NCBI GenBank assembly: GCA_020536535.1
Contig: JAHLWZ010000864.1
Span: 1 to 64,000, forward strand
Reading direction: 5' to 3'
Length of the DNA stretch: 64,000 bases
From: Pelomyxa schiedti
Lineage: Eukaryota; Evosea; Pelobiontida; Pelomyxidae
Part shown: in pieces, positions 9,710-26,962 of the stretch
How positions within the stretch are numbered: the stretch's first letter is position 1
How the letters are laid out: each line of letters begins with the position of its first letter
Translations under genes and position numbers: made by a program
The notes under the pieces: model-generated
What the model saw: the letters and a program-made list of their open reading frames with translations, nothing else
The model's database searches: none
Told to the model about the DNA's origin: nothing

Positions 9710-11185
9710 ATGCATCCAATCAGTGCCGCATTAAAATCCTCTCTTGGCGGGAGTCAATGTTCATCTCCAACAGTTCCACCGTTTCCAGCAACACCGGCAG
9801 TGATACCAAGCAACCTCGTATCTGTGCAGCGGTGTGTAGAGAAGGTCAAGGATCTGTCAGAGCGTTGTTGTCAGCAATTCACCACCCAAGGGATCGATAT
9901 CTGTCGTGCGAGATCGGACTTTGACCGTCTTGTGAGGGAGCACTCTGAGCAAAATGTTACAAAACTCGATGTGCAGAAGAAAGTGGAAAAGCTACAAGCC
10001 AACTTGGCGTCTCAGTCATCCAAGCTCTCTCAGATGTGTGGATACATTGTGTGCCCAACAACTCCGGTTCCGCAAGGTCCATGCACAAGTTCAGCAGGTT
10101 CTTTGTCCACCAGTTCCGCATCCAGCTCCTCCGAATCTAGTAGGACTCCCCTTCAAATCCCCAAAGGAGTGCTCTCTGACAATTTGGAAGTACTTGATGG
10201 TGCTGAGAGATGCCTGTCTTGTGCGGTGGATAGTTTGAGGAATGAGATGGCATACCGCACACTGTCAAAGAGGGGTGCCAAGTCCCCAGTCCCGGTTAAA
10301 TCACCGCCACCGCCACAACAACAAACTGCCCATAGAGTAATAGGAATAAAGCCAAAAAAAGCAAGCAGTTCCAGTTCCAGTGAGAAGCGCAAAATTCATC
10401 TAATATACAAGAGTAGCTCATCTAGCTCCAGCAGTGATGAGAGACCTCCGAGACCAAACACGAGGAAAAGTACACCACAGAAAATACACCACCCCTTCAG
10501 CTCCAAAGAAGGCACCTCCACCTCATCGACATCCAAGGCGCCAATGTCTACTCAAGGTGGAAAAGGAATCCTTCATCCCTCCACAAGCCCGGCTCCTACT
10601 GCCACCGCAGAGACACAATCACCAAGTCCCGAGATGTTACTTGGTACGTGTGACCTCCTTCTCTCCACCGCAACGGAACTGCCAGTTCTATGTGCTAGCC
10701 TCAAGGCAACCGCTGAGCAATTGATTGAAGAACAGCGGCAACTGGTGCACAGCGGAGCGGAGAAAATTGGTGCCATAGATGCGCTCAAGAGTGACGTGGA
10801 GCAGCTTGAAAAGCTAGAGCAATCCCTTGACTCTGAACTGAAGTGGACAACACTTCGCCTGTCTCTGCTCACTGTGCCAACGTCACAGCATTCCGATATC
10901 CTGGCAGTATTATCCGACTTGGACCTTTGTAACTTGACAGCGGACTTCCAATCAACTCTCCGCAAAGTGCAGTTAGGCCAAGCCAAGGTGATGCTGTGCC
11001 GCGAATCAACTCCGTCAGTGGTGGCAGATGGTCCCAGCAACAAGTGCCTTGTATGTTGGGAGCGGCCTAAGCAAGTATTTCTTGACCCCTGCGGCCACAC
11101 GCTGTGCCAAATGTGCTCAGGCATCTTGAAAATATGCCCTGCCTGCCGCGCCCCCATTGAGAGGTGTCAACCACTGTTCCTCTGA
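9710..11185 (+). CDS. RING-finger protein with Ser-rich and coiled-coil regions (probable E3 ubiquitin ligase)
   Basis: A single uninterrupted exon of 491 codons from ATG 9710 to TGA 11185. The N-terminal third has a coiled-coil segment (LDVQKKVEKLQANLASQ), followed by long Ser- and Pro-rich low-complexity tracts with Lys/Arg patches and a second helical region (ALKSDVEQLEKLEQSLDSEL). The last 50 residues form a C3HC4-type RING: CLVCWERPKQVFLDPCGH, then CQMCSGILKICPACR, ending QPLFL. C-terminal RINGs of this form recruit E2 enzymes. No substrate-binding domain is recognisable, so the target is unknown. It lies tail-to-tail with RECQL4, with only about 125 bp between the two stops. Confidence 0.85.
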   Translation: MHPISAALKSSLGGSQCSSPTVPPFPATPAVIPSNLVSVQRCVEKVKDLSERCCQQFTTQGIDICRARSDFDRLVREHSEQNVTKLDVQKKVEKLQANLASQSSKLSQMCGYIVCPTTPVPQGPCTSSAGSLSTSSASSSSESSRTPLQIPKGVLSDNLEVLDGAERCLSCAVDSLRNEMAYRTLSKRGAKSPVPVKSPPPPQQQTAHRVIGIKPKKASSSSSSEKRKIHLIYKSSSSSSSSDERPPRPNTRKSTPQKIHHPFSSKEGTSTSSTSKAPMSTQGGKGILHPSTSPAPTATAETQSPSPEMLLGTCDLLLSTATELPVLCASLKATAEQLIEEQRQLVHSGAEKIGAIDALKSDVEQLEKLEQSLDSELKWTTLRLSLLTVPTSQHSDILAVLSDLDLCNLTADFQSTLRKVQLGQAKVMLCRESTPSVVADGPSNKCLVCWERPKQVFLDPCGHTLCQMCSGILKICPACRAPIERCQPLFL

Positions 11186-11309
11186 TTAGCATGCCGATAC
11201 TTGTGTTCTGTTCTGAACCCCGTTCGAGTAACAAAAAATATTTTGAACATTTCCTGTAATAACACCTCTAATATCAATGGAAGTCGAAATTGAAGTTCAT
11301 CCAACAACA

Positions 11310-16090
<4,781 letters not shown>

Positions 16091-16306
16091 CGCCGTCGAT
16101 GGCGATCTGTTAATTAATTACTTTTTCCGCGCTCCTCGACGAACGAAACGGTTTTTGTTTCTTCTGTAGTGGACAGACAGAAAGCAGGCCACTTGCTCCT
16201 TGCAAAACCTTTGGTTGTGCTTGGTGTCACAAGATATGGAAAACGACTTGTGGTACTGATATTTTCGACTTATTGTTGGATGCCCTTTCTACCTTCTTTT
16301 TCGGGT

Positions 16307-17002
16307 TCAATCAGTCCCCTTCTTGGTAGCTCTACACAGGCGCTTGTGTTGGGCCCAGTCTCGCCTCTGGCATTGTGGGGAGCAGTACCATGCCACTGAG
16401 CAGGCCGAGCATTTCTTCAAATCAACGTCCTTTCCACACCCTCCATCACATGCTGGGGTAAAATATTGAATGTTACTCAATTAGAAACAAATACAAGCAG
16501 CAGAAACAGGGCACCACCACATCATATTGCTTGGAACAGTGGGTATGGGTATTGGCACACCTTTCCTCACCACCAGCGGGACCTTCTCCTGAGCCGCAAA
16601 GTCCCAGGGCACCCTGGGCGCGTCCGCCCCCCCGCACCTTATGTACCCCCCCTGGATGCTCACCACCAGCCCCGCCGCGTGGGCAAAGTCCCACCCCACC
16701 ACCACGGGGCAGGCCTGCGGGCCCTCCACCACCAGCGCGTCCACGGACACCGGGGCCCGCATGCCCAGCCCCGGCACCAGCAGGTCCACGCGGGCGAGGC
16801 CGCGGGGGCGCACGGGGTCGGGCGCCGGGGGCCGCAGGAAGACGCTGCCCGGGGGCGGCGGGGGCAGGGGCGAGGGCAGCCCCGGCAGCGAGGAGACCAC
16901 GCAGGTCATGGTCTGGTCGATGGCCAGGGCGCAGCCCTCGTGCTCCACCCCATTCACGACGACGTGGTTGTTGGTCCCTGTGCTGTTGGTGCTCGCGCTC
17001 AT
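16307..17002 (-). CDS. retropepsin-like domain fused to a MYND zinc finger
   Basis: Exon 1 16495-17002, a 42-bp GT-AG intron, exon 2 16307-16452; 217 residues. Residues 13-125 have the outline of a retroviral-type aspartic protease: a first strand NHVVVNGVEHEGCALAIDQT, and a second signature CPVVVGWDFAHAAGLVV then SIQGGYIRCGG. The catalytic Asp (D29) is kept, but the D-T/S-G triad reads D-Q-T, so activity is doubtful. After splicing the frame enters a MYND finger (CGKDVDLKKCSACSVAWYC, then CQRRDWAQHKRLC), a protein-interaction zinc module. Exon 1 is exceptionally GC-rich with a Pro-rich loop. The intron and intact frame suggest a working host gene made from a captured protease domain. The upstream start is not certain. 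Confidence 0.7.
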
Positions 17003-17009
17003 TGTGGGC

Positions 17010-17599
17010 CTACCACCATACAACTAATTCACGATTTCCTGGAAAGTGATCGGATCAACAGGTGCCAGCAGCTTGGACTGACAATTCGCACCCTCATTTT
17101 TTTGTACAGTTGGGGTGTTCTTCCGTGCACAGGACGCAGTCGTATACCCAGTCAATTGAAGCGGCATTCCGAGGGAAAACTAGCTAGGGACCGTTCTGCT
17201 ACCACGTCCAACTACTTGGCTCTTCAGAGCATATTTTTGTTCTTCACAGTCCAGGAACTATTTAGGTTCCCACAAGTCTTAAATCTGAAGGAAACAGGTG
17301 CAGTTCAAGACTGTGAATCCCTGCTTGTCACAGAGAAGTTTAGTCGCCACGCTTGTGAATTGGGAACACCAGAAAACAGGTCTCAATTTGTGGCTGTTCC
17401 TTAACCACACGGTGGGAACTAAATTCAGTTTTTTCCTTGGCACCAACAGTGAAGGTGTCGATTTAAAAAGGTGTTAGAGCATTCAAACCCAAACCAGTTG
17501 ATTTGTCACTACTTGTGGGACCCAACTGTGCCAGCCAATCTCAGTTACTGTGCCGGTACTACCTCCATTTATGCGAAGCAACTATGGTTTTCTTTTTTT
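17010..17599. other. non-coding or unassigned spacer
   Basis: Between the retropepsin/MYND start and the BTB gene stop. A minus-strand stretch ending LLAPVDPITFQEIVN just before 17030 looks faintly coding, but it is followed by TAG and could not be joined to a neighbour with a normal intron. No RNA gene or repeat was seen. Confidence 0.4.
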
Positions 17600-18234
17600 T
17601 TACCATTTAACAAGAAATATATCCACAAATTCAAAGTACTTGTTAGCACTTGTTGTTATTGTGAGTATTCTCCAGTCAGTGTGGGTGTTTAGCTCTTCCA
17701 TTGTCTGTACAAATTTATCTGTGAGCAGTGTCTGTGTGGCGTTCCTGCTTGTTGGTGACAACAAATTCTGCGGACTGCATTGCACATATGTGTAAGAGTT
17801 TTGATAGTTGCTTTTCAAGTGAACCCAGCCATATGTGGCTGTGGTTGCACGTGGTAGTGTAACTTGGTAGAAGTCTGCCTCATCCTGAATTGCTGATGCT
17901 TCCATTCCTGGTGGGAGCCTCAATTTTCCTGTCCTCATGAATTCCAGAATTGGTGCAAAACAATCTGCACTCCTATCAATAAAATATGCCCCGCTTTCAT
18001 CCCTTTTTTTGTAGTATGTTTAGGAATACCCACTGTGCTTGTTTGCTTGCAAATAAAAGCTCAAAAAAAGTAGATGTTTCCCACGTAGAACGCAACTACA
18101 ACAAACAACCTGACAGATGGCATTCTTCCAGATAACAAGCCCGTGAAAAATGATGACCCTCTGCAGGTCAGAGTTGCCACTGACGTCACAAACAACCTCC
18201 CGCCAACATTTAGCCGCACAATGTCACTCGACAT
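17600..18234 (-). CDS. BTB/T1-domain protein (KCTD-like)
   Basis: Exon 1 18110-18234, exon 2 17600-18002, 175 residues. The start MSSDIVRLNVGGRLFVTS is the classic T1/BTB opening; it continues ATLTCRGSSFFTGLLSGRMP and, across the intron, RDESGAYFIDRSADCFAPIL, then EFMRTGKLRLPPG and EADFYQV. This is the potassium-channel tetramerisation fold used by KCTD proteins as cullin-3 adaptors or oligomerisation modules; no channel membrane segments follow, so a soluble KCTD-type role is likelier. The C-terminal 90 residues match no domain I recognise. The intron uses an acceptor after a run of A, chosen because it alone keeps the T1 frame. Confidence 0.8.
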
Positions 18235-18382
18235 TGCACTCGTTTTTCGGTTCGTCCGTTGAAACGGTATCTACTAGGCTTCGTTTTTGTTTTGATTGTT
18301 TCGTGAACGATCAAAAGGACTGAAGTGGTGATTAAACAACATACAAAGGGAACAGTCTCTTGTTGTTTTATTTGGTGTATTT

Positions 18383-21300
18383 TATTGTTGGTGGTTGCGT
18401 CTTCTGGATTTGGGCTTCTCGCGTGCCCATTTGGTCCACTGCCGCTTGTTCTTGGTGTTGACAACATCATAGAAATGGAACCCAATGCGGTTCTTCTTGT
18501 CCTTCTCAATCATGTCTGATTGCACATTTCTCACCTTTGTTGGCTTGGAGAAATCCCAAGCATAGGCTGGCTTCCGTGTCCTCTTGGGTCCTTTCAGCCT
18601 AACTGGCTTCTTTTCAGCTTCAGGTTCTGGGATAAAAAGATTAGTGTATTGTAATTAGTGTGTTACGGTAATTGAAAGTGGAAAAGATACCATTTTTGGC
18701 TGGGGGTGCATATGTAACCCAGTATTCAGGGGCCGGTCCTAGAGAGAGGGTTGGAAGTGTCCCAGTAGTAATCACTTCTGATAGGTTCATGCTAGTGGCT
18801 GTGCCTTTGGATTTTTTCTTTGGTTTGTCTTCTTCAAGTATAGTTTCAATCCACGACTTTTTAGTTGATTTCCCCTTCCTTGCAGCTTTGGGTTTGCTTA
18901 CGGATGTAGTTGTTGAGGTAGTGGTTGTGGTGTCCTCTGGGGTGTCAACTTCTTCTGGTTCTTCTACTTCACTTGGGGTTGTTGAAGGCACACTGCCTGA
19001 AACTTCATCATCAGGCTTCACTTTACGAGCTTTTGTTGGTTCTTTCGGGGTCTCCTTAACTCTTTCTCTTTTTACACGTGGTGGGATAGGTGAATCATCA
19101 GCCGGTGGATCATCCTCACCGGTTTGCCCTTTGCGCTTTCTTTTCCGAGATTTGAGTTCTTTCTCCGTGACTGCGTCATCACCACCTTTGTGTTCTGCAA
19201 GAACGACGAGTCCGTCATCACCGTCGTCGTCGTCGTCTTCCAGTAGCTTATTTACTGCGTGAGTGTACTTAGACATGGCATAGAGTGTACCTTCGGTTTA
19301 ACTTGGTCCCAGTCAATCTCGTCGTTATCGGAATCACTGTAGTCACTGTCAGAGTAAGTCAACGACTCTAATTTATTTTGAACTGGTCAGAAAGTGGATG
19401 GTTAAGCTTAAAATAGACCAGATGTGGGAGGTAAAAGGTTGCTGGCGCTATTAGACGGGGCAATAATATCCGAGTCAAGGAAGTCAAATGCTGGCTGGAC
19501 TTCGTTGAAATTTTGAACTGGTATTGGGACAGCTGCCTAGTTTTGTTGTTAAGTGCAGTTACTGAGGTCAGCCCTCTCAACCTTGTCAACTTTAAGCCGT
19601 GTCTTCTTTTGTCCACTTTCTTCTTCGGACTCTTTTGCCGTGGTTTGAGTGAGGTCAACAGCCTCGGCGGAAGTATTTTCCCCCACTGTGATAGGACGAG
19701 CATCAAGAGAAACCTGTTTGGCAGAAGCAGTTGAAGAATCTGTTGCAGAGTCCGCGTTTTCTTTTTTGACTGTGACACTTTCGATTCTTGTTGTCCCATC
19801 TTCTGGTGCATTTATTGTCTCCGCCTTGGCGGCCTCTGATTTTACTTCAGGTTGCTGTTGCAACTGCTGCAATCGTTTTGGATCAATTGGTGGTGGTACA
19901 AAGTAAGGTATTTTCCCACGCTGAAAATCATTTAGAATCATTTTTGCAACTGTACCGAGATCTGGTTCTCCTTTCTAATGTATTAGGCATTGTTTATAAC
20001 CGAAAATAAACCTGCAGAAGTTTTCCGGAGCGTACAGCAAGCTGGGACATGAAGTCAACATCATCAGTCCACTGTGGTACATCGTAGGTGCGTTGGATAT
20101 ATTCCGGTTTTACCCTTGCCAGTAGTGCTTTGATGTGCTCTGTTGGATCCTCTAGATTTTCGACTCGCACCACACCTTTTTTTTACCCCCAGTGAGTAAA
20201 AACGAGATCATGGAAGTATCGAATGAACCTTTCAGGACAATGTCAGACTCGGAATCTTGAGAGGGATAGATAACACCAGGGCAGTCAATGAGGAAAATAC
20301 GTTTCATTAAAGTGATATATTGCCAAACCTAATAATATTGGACTCTGAAAGTACACAGCTCGAATACCTTAGTTTCACCAGCACGGGGTGCTACTTTACA
20401 AACTTTCTTACTTCTCAAAGTGTTGATAATACTGCTCTTGCCAACATTTGGATAACCCACAAAACCAACACTGATTTGACGCTCCTCCTGGTGCAATTTT
20501 GCAAATTGTCTAAATGTCGTCAACCCATGAAGAGAGTAAACTAAAAAAAACCTCAGTAATTGAATAAGAGAGCCCTTCCCAAAGGGGTTGGTCATCGAGG
20601 CGTGGAACGCTATTGTGGGGTATTCCTTTGAAAGGACTTGAACCCACTCCGCCTGTAGGAAGTTATTGGAAGTATAATACTGAAGTACGGAGGTTTACTG
20701 TTGCCCATTTTGGTATGAGATCACATTTATTCAACAACAACACGACGTGTTTATGTCGGTGATCTTTTTTAAGCATGTCTTCAAGGTACTTGCATCTTGA
20801 GGCTGTTGGGACCAACAATAAGTATTTGAATCAGTACCTTGTCCCCATGGGATCGCGTGCATCAAGTACTTGTACAATGACATCAGATGAATCAATTACC
20901 TGCAACTGTTTGAGTCCTAGAAAGAAAAATGTTTAGTCAGTACTTTCCACAATTCACCCCATATTCTATGGGATTGGCCTTTGCTATAAATCAGTTGGCG
21001 AACTGCGGGCTTTGCTTCTTCCACTGCTTTAACATTTCTATCACTTCCCTTATCACTGTATTTGCCTTGTGTATATTAATTACCGAAAAGACGCATTCAA
21101 TCATTGTAACCTTGAGAAGACTCTGCCTGTACTCGATATTCATCGAGATCCCCAAAATTCAACTTAGCTCTCTTTCTTTGAGCCTTATTACCAAAGGTGT
21201 GTGCATAACTCTCGACATCGAGTATGTGGGGTGTAGCTTCCTAGAAAGAATTTCGCATAAGATGAGAAACTAAATGAACTAAAAGGCACCTTCTCTTCGG

Positions 21301-21870
21301 TGGACAGAAGACCCCAAGGTAGCTTTCGGGACTTCAATAAAACAGTGTAGGGATTGTTGGTTGCTTTTTGCAGTTCATCACGGAAGGTGGTTAGTTCAGT
21401 CTGGCCAACAGTGTGCACATTACCTAATATTGGTAAGGAAGCTTTTCACATAAACATATATACCGAACCAGCGGCGGTCAGGAGCAATTCTAGCGTTGGG
21501 CAAGTCTCTGGAATGGTGTTCCTAAGAGTCATTAATTCCGTAATACCATCCAACAAAAACCACACACCTGGTATATGAATTTACCGTTCCTATCATGAAT
21601 AGCTTTTCCTCCACGGTACATATTCAGCCTCAGAATGTCTGATCTGAAAGAAAGAGTCACCAACAATGCAAACATTGAGGAAAAGCCCGCAATTCGAAAA
21701 AAAAAACAACACCCAAGAACAAAAAGGAAAGAAAAACCAAAACAAACAACGAGCCTTGTTCTCATGCCGGCACCCCTGGGCGTCGGTCTCTCAGGATTCG
21801 TGGAAGCATTTTGCGACCTGTATCGCCGTGTGCCGGTGAACGACGGCCTGTTCTTGGAGTTGGGTTGCAT
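18383..21870 (-). CDS. GNL2: nucleolar GTP-binding protein 2 (NOG2/GNL2)
   Basis: Start [14 protein letters not shown], followed by [19 protein letters not shown] and, after the first intron, [20 protein letters not shown], the conserved NOG2 N-terminus. The GTPase is circularly permuted as in the YlqF/NOG2 class. [20 protein letters not shown] and [12 protein letters not shown] (G4, NKxD) come before [20 protein letters not shown] (G1) near 20.45 kb and the IFLIDCPGV region (G3) near 20.3 kb. The Lys/Glu-rich C-terminal tail is long, and the final residues include [14 protein letters not shown], shared with NOG2 tails. NOG2 works in late nuclear 60S ribosome maturation. Exon 1 is 21755-21870; its donor must be GC (AAG|GCTCGT) to keep frame. 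Start is 321 bp from the divergent DHX34. Stop TAA 18383-18385. Confidence 0.9.
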
Positions 21871-22191
21871 TTGACAGTTATGGGAACGATGACGGGGTCC
21901 GCAAAGAGGCCTTGTGGATGTCGACTTGTGTGGGCGAGGGGACTAGTGACCCACCCCTGTTATTGATGATAGCAATAAACAGAATGTTTGCAACTGAAAC
22001 AGAAAAGAAAACTTTAAAAAACCGAGTTCTGCGAATCAGCGGTTCCCAGCTGCTGCTGGAGGGGACATCCTCATTCTCTCACTCGTTTCCCATGGTGTTA
22101 ACATTCAATACCGTCGCACGCCCGGCTCAGTGGCACAGTCGGAGTCCCGTTTAATCCCCCGTGATGGAATTTTCCCTAGAAAGGAAAAAAG
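21871..22191. promoter_or_regulatory. bidirectional promoter region GNL2 / DHX34
   Basis: A 321-bp interval between two divergent starts; both 5' UTRs and promoters must lie here unless there are upstream exons. A short A-rich run lies just before the DHX34 ATG. No specific factor site was identified. Confidence 0.4.
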
Positions 22192-25100
22192 ATGAGCTCA
22201 TCGCGCTCCTCGCGGCGAGACACTACGAGGCACCATCACAGCCACCACGAATACGACAGCCACGGTAACCGGTCATCCTCCTCCCCTTCCTCCCATAATC
22301 GCCACCACGGGTCACAGAACGGGGAGCCCCTGGTCCCCGCAACCCACGAAATCCCTGCCCCCAGCACCACCACCACCGCCACTACTTCCCTCGTATCGGT
22401 CACGCACCAACCCCCACAATCACCGCCGACGCCGGCACCGGCCTCAGCATCGTCATCGTCAACATCAACATGCACACGGTCGCAGTCCCCCCCTTATGAC
22501 GAGAAACCACGGCCCCCAAGATTGCCTCAGGCAACAGTACCGCCCCGCCAGGTCTCCGTGCCCTTCCTTCCCATAACTGCAACCACAAACCCAGCAGACC
22601 ACAGCAGCAAGGAAGTGATGCCATCACAACCCGGCACCGTGGGAATCGACAGCGGGGGCGGGCCAGGGCGTGGGGCTGAGGTTGGCAAGGGCGGAGGGGG
22701 AGCCACTACAGATGCCAACTGTCCCATAATTACAGAGGGCCATAGCAGCGCATGTGGCGCGGAAGGTGCTTGTGGCAGCGGAAGAACACCCGCCTCGCAT
22801 GACGACGATCGCTCCAATGGGAAAACGGGTGGCGGCGGCCCCAATTATGGGAGCGGCTCTGGGCGCAGAAATGGAAATGATGGCACCCTGATGCCGCCGC
22901 CAAAGGCGACCAGTTATGGGAGGTCAGGCCAGCGAAATTCGGGTGACGAGGACAATGGCACCACCCATAATGCATCATCATCCTCCACCCACAGGGGGCA
23001 GGATCAAACAGGGAAAAGCGCTGAGCATTTGCAACGGGACACCCGTGGGCCTCAGAGGCCAAATTGCCGGGCTGAATCAACGGGCACTGGGCCCACTGAA
23101 CCCAAACTTTATGCTTGGCCTGACCACTACTGCCGATTGCTTAGTGAGACATTTTTCTCCACCCCTGGCAGCGTTATCAGAAAAGGCAGCCAAGATGAAA
23201 AAGACTTTTGGGACTTCCTCTCCAAGTACGAATCACACAAAGCTTCCTCTGTGCACAAGCCTCCGCCTCCAAGAGCTTCAGTTCAAAAAGAGAATCGGCT
23301 TGGGTTGCCAATGCAATTTGATCCCCGGTACAAGGTCAATTTCTCGACAATGCTCAATGCCTCGAGAATTGGTCCAGCAGGGTTATCTGGGCGAAAAACC
23401 TTTCAAGATGGTCATTACTCTTCATGGAAATCAGGAGATAGAGTGAGTGCATCAAGAGACAGTGAAAATGACTCTGAACCTTTCACAATTTCGATGGAGC
23501 AAGTATCGGAATTCAGGAAAGCAGTCCACTTGTTTGCTGACTTCCAACAAAAGAAGAAGTTCGACAGATTAGTAAAAATTCGTAAAGACAGACAAGCACT
23601 TCCAATTGCTCGCCACGCAGCCGAGATTGTTGATACTGTGCAAAGAAATAGTGTTGTTGTCATTGCTGGTGATACAGGCTGTGGCAAATCGACTCAGGTA
23701 GGCTTCATATCTCTTTGTTTTCTTGGAAATAACATGCACTCAGGTTCCTCAATATCTGCTGCATTCTGGATTTCAACACATTGCCTGCACACAACCTAGA
23801 AGGATTGCATGCATGGCGTTGTGCCGCCGCGTTGCTGTGGAGACCTTAAATGAATTTGGCACCAGCATAGCATATCAGGTGCGATTTGATACAAGTAAAG
23901 CCCGTGACACCCGGATTCTATTTTTGACAGAGGGGTTACTTTTACGGCAGGCTGCCTCTGATCCACTGCTCACAATGTACGATGTCATTATCATTGACGA
24001 AGTCCATGAACGGCACTTATTTGGAGATTTCCTACTGGGTGTGCTACGAGATCTTGTACTGAGTGGGAAACGTCCCTCCCTAAAGTTGGTTTTGATGAGT
24101 GCCACAATCAACGTGAACATGTTTTCTGATTACTTTGCTGGGGCCCCAGTAGTACTTGTCCCAGGTCGGCTTTTTTCAATTGACGTAAGATACATGCCCG
24201 CTGATGAGAACAGTTCTCATGTTGATGAAGCACTTGCCCTTGCAAAAACAGTAGCAGCTGAAGGAGGAAAGGCAGCAAACATACTCGTTGCAAATCAGCA
24301 GAAACAGTTAGATTTGCGCCCATACCTACGAGTCATTGATTTAATCGACCAAGAATTTCCCTGTATGAAGGAGCGTGGTGATGTACTTATTTTCATGAGT
24401 GGCATGAAAGAAATTTTATCCCTTGCCGAAGAAGTCAGCAAGCATACAGCTTCCAGTAAACAGTGGATAGTGCTGCTGCTGCATAGTGCACTTTCTGTGG
24501 AAGAACAAGACAAAGTATTCGACATTGCTCCTGAGGGAACTCGAAAGTGCATTATATCCACAAACATAGCAGAAACGTCCGTTACTATTGATGGTATTCG
24601 CTTCGTTGTTGACAGTGGAAAGGTCAAGGAAATGGGATATGACCAAGAATGCAAAATGCAACGTCTACAGGAGTATTGGGTGAGTCAGGCCAGTGCAGAA
24701 CAACGTAAGGGTAGAGCTGGAAGGACTGGACCGGGAGTCTGCTTCCGCCTTTATTCCCGTACGGAATTTAATCACTTCTTACCCTATACTGTCCCAGAGA
24801 TCCTACGTGTTCCTCTTGAAAGTGTTGTACTTCAGATTAAAGCTTTGGAGTTGGGTGATCCACGAGTTTTTAAATTTGTGCAATCTCCTGGAGCTGATGT
24901 GATTACGATGTCAGTAAACTCTCTTAAAACTCACCAAGCACTGTGTGACAACTCTCGCGAGGATGTGACACCTCTTGGAGTTGTTCTCTCTCGCCTTCCT
25001 GTTGAAGTTCCTATTGGAAAAATTCTCGTTCTTGGGACTTTATTTCGTGTCCTTGAACCACTGATTGTGATGGCAGCAGCATTGACAGTTCAATCACCTT

Positions 25101-26942
25101 TTGTGATGAGGCGGAGAAAAGATTCTTCGTCAATCAATAACAATGATGAACAAGATGCCAAAGAGTTCTTTTCTGATCACGGTGATCCATTTACACTTTT
25201 ATCTGTGTATAATGCTTGGATTGAAGCCAAAGTTCACCACGAAGCAACCCGTACATGGTGCCGTAAGAGAGGAATTGAAGAGCAACGGTTGTACGAGCTC
25301 ACAAAGCTTGCTGAGCAATTTAAGGAGCTCTTACAAGATGCAGGCTTACTCGATTCTTCCTACACAGAGAGAACGGTTCTTCCAACTAAAAGAACCAATC
25401 CTCACCGGAAAGAACTCCGGAGATTGCAGGTAGAACGTGATCGAGCCCGAAAAAGACGGGTCCTTTCCCTGAAAGATGATGATTTCGCAGCAGACAACGA
25501 GGAAAAGGATGAGGGGTCCGGTGAGGAAATCGATATCAAAGATGTGGATTTCATGTTAAGTCATGACCTAGAGAACGCTCACCCAAAGGACCATACACTT
25601 GAACGTGAAGAAATTACACTTCTAAAAGCAATATTGTGTTCTGGCTTGTACCCAAATGTAGCACTACCTGATGAACACAATGCCTTCCACAAAGAATCAG
25701 AACAGACTTATCACACATCTTACAAAGAGTTCGTCAACGTCCACCCCACCTCAGTTTTTGCAAGCTGTACTGATTTTCAGCAGACAGAGGTCTTAGTTTA
25801 TGTTACCCTTCTGCATACTAATAAGCCATACATCACAAATGCTATACGGGTGTGCCTACTGTTCCTTTCTTATCTTGTCTAAAAGAGGTCAATAGGTTCC
25901 AGCATTGCAGAATCTTTTGATGTTTGCGCATGAAGTCGATACCAACGAATCCTGCACACGCATTGTGATTGATCACTGGCTACAATTCGACCTTGGGCAC
26001 ACTGATGTGGCACAAAATTTATTGCGTACTGTTCATGCACTACGCAGTACCCTAAACGAAATGATGGCGAAAAAGTTGGCTGTCAGTGCAAGTAATATTG
26101 CAGCCGCCAATGAGCGCCGAAATAGTTCCTCTACAAATTTCTATGATCAAATGAAAGGCACTCAACAACACCCCACAGAAGTTAATGAAACCTCCACTGA
26201 GACCGAACTTGCCGCATCACTCACAGAATTCCTCGAAACATCAGTGAGTCACCGGCTTAAACGGCTGCGTGACTTTGAAGTGAGAGCAATATTCGGCATT
26301 GGTGCAACAACAGCCAATTCCACGGCTACCAAATCGGCAGACCTGGACACCATGCAACAACTGGACCAGTTGCAGCAACAGCAGCAAATCGGCGTAATCA
26401 GGCGCCCCGAAAGCGTACGAGTGACAGAATATCTGTGGTGGAATAGCATCCCCGACAGGCTACCCGCTGCAGCTTCCTTCAGTGACCACATGATGCAGAA
26501 ATGGACCTGCCCGGACTGTAAAGGTTCTTTCCTATTCAACCGCGCTGCGCTTCTGAGCCACATAGAGCGCGAATGCCCCTCCATCAAGGCACCAACTGCT
26601 CCATCCACACCAGCAACATCAACAAACAAGCCTCCTTCTTCCAGTACCACCGCTTCTACACCAAAGGTCCCCCAACCAGTTAAGCTCGGCACTGCATTGC
26701 GCGATACACCCCAAACACCTGCCACTGGCGTGGAGAACACTGACGACACCGATTCCAGTACTGCAGTCAATGATGATGGAGAAATGCCTTTTTCACCACA
26801 AGAAAGCAACACGAGCAACAGTAACACCAGGATGGTGTACTGGTGCAACACGTGTGCCAAAACACTCCTATTTACTCCAACAGAGATGTTGCAACACACA
26901 AAGTCACACACAGGAATTGCACAGTCTACACTGGGACTTTAA
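22192..26942 (+). CDS. DHX34: DEAH/DExH-box RNA helicase, DHX34-like
   Basis: Exons 22192-23697, 23744-25849, 25896-26942; about 1552 residues. The first 300 residues are low-complexity Ser/His/Pro/Gly. Then comes LYAWPDHYCRLLSETFFS and the helicase core: Walker A AGDTGCGKSTQ (about residue 495, just before intron 1), motif Ia ACTQPRRIACMAL, motif II IIDEVHERH (the DEVH variant typical of DHX34), motif III LMSATI, motif V STNIAETSVTIDG, motif VI QRKGRAGRTGPG. Winged-helix/OB regions follow, then two C-terminal zinc-finger-like segments (CPDCKGSFLFN with CP, and WCNTCAKTLLFTPTEMLQH). DHX34 promotes UPF1 phosphorylation in nonsense-mediated decay in animals. Both introns fall inside conserved sequence and are GT-AG. 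Confidence 0.92.
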
Positions 26943-26962
26943 ACAACTCCCCATTGTTGTGT

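Noticed and set aside
22236-23080. Several minus-strand frames within DHX34 exon 1
   Set aside because: Shadows of low-complexity coding sequence on the plus strand.
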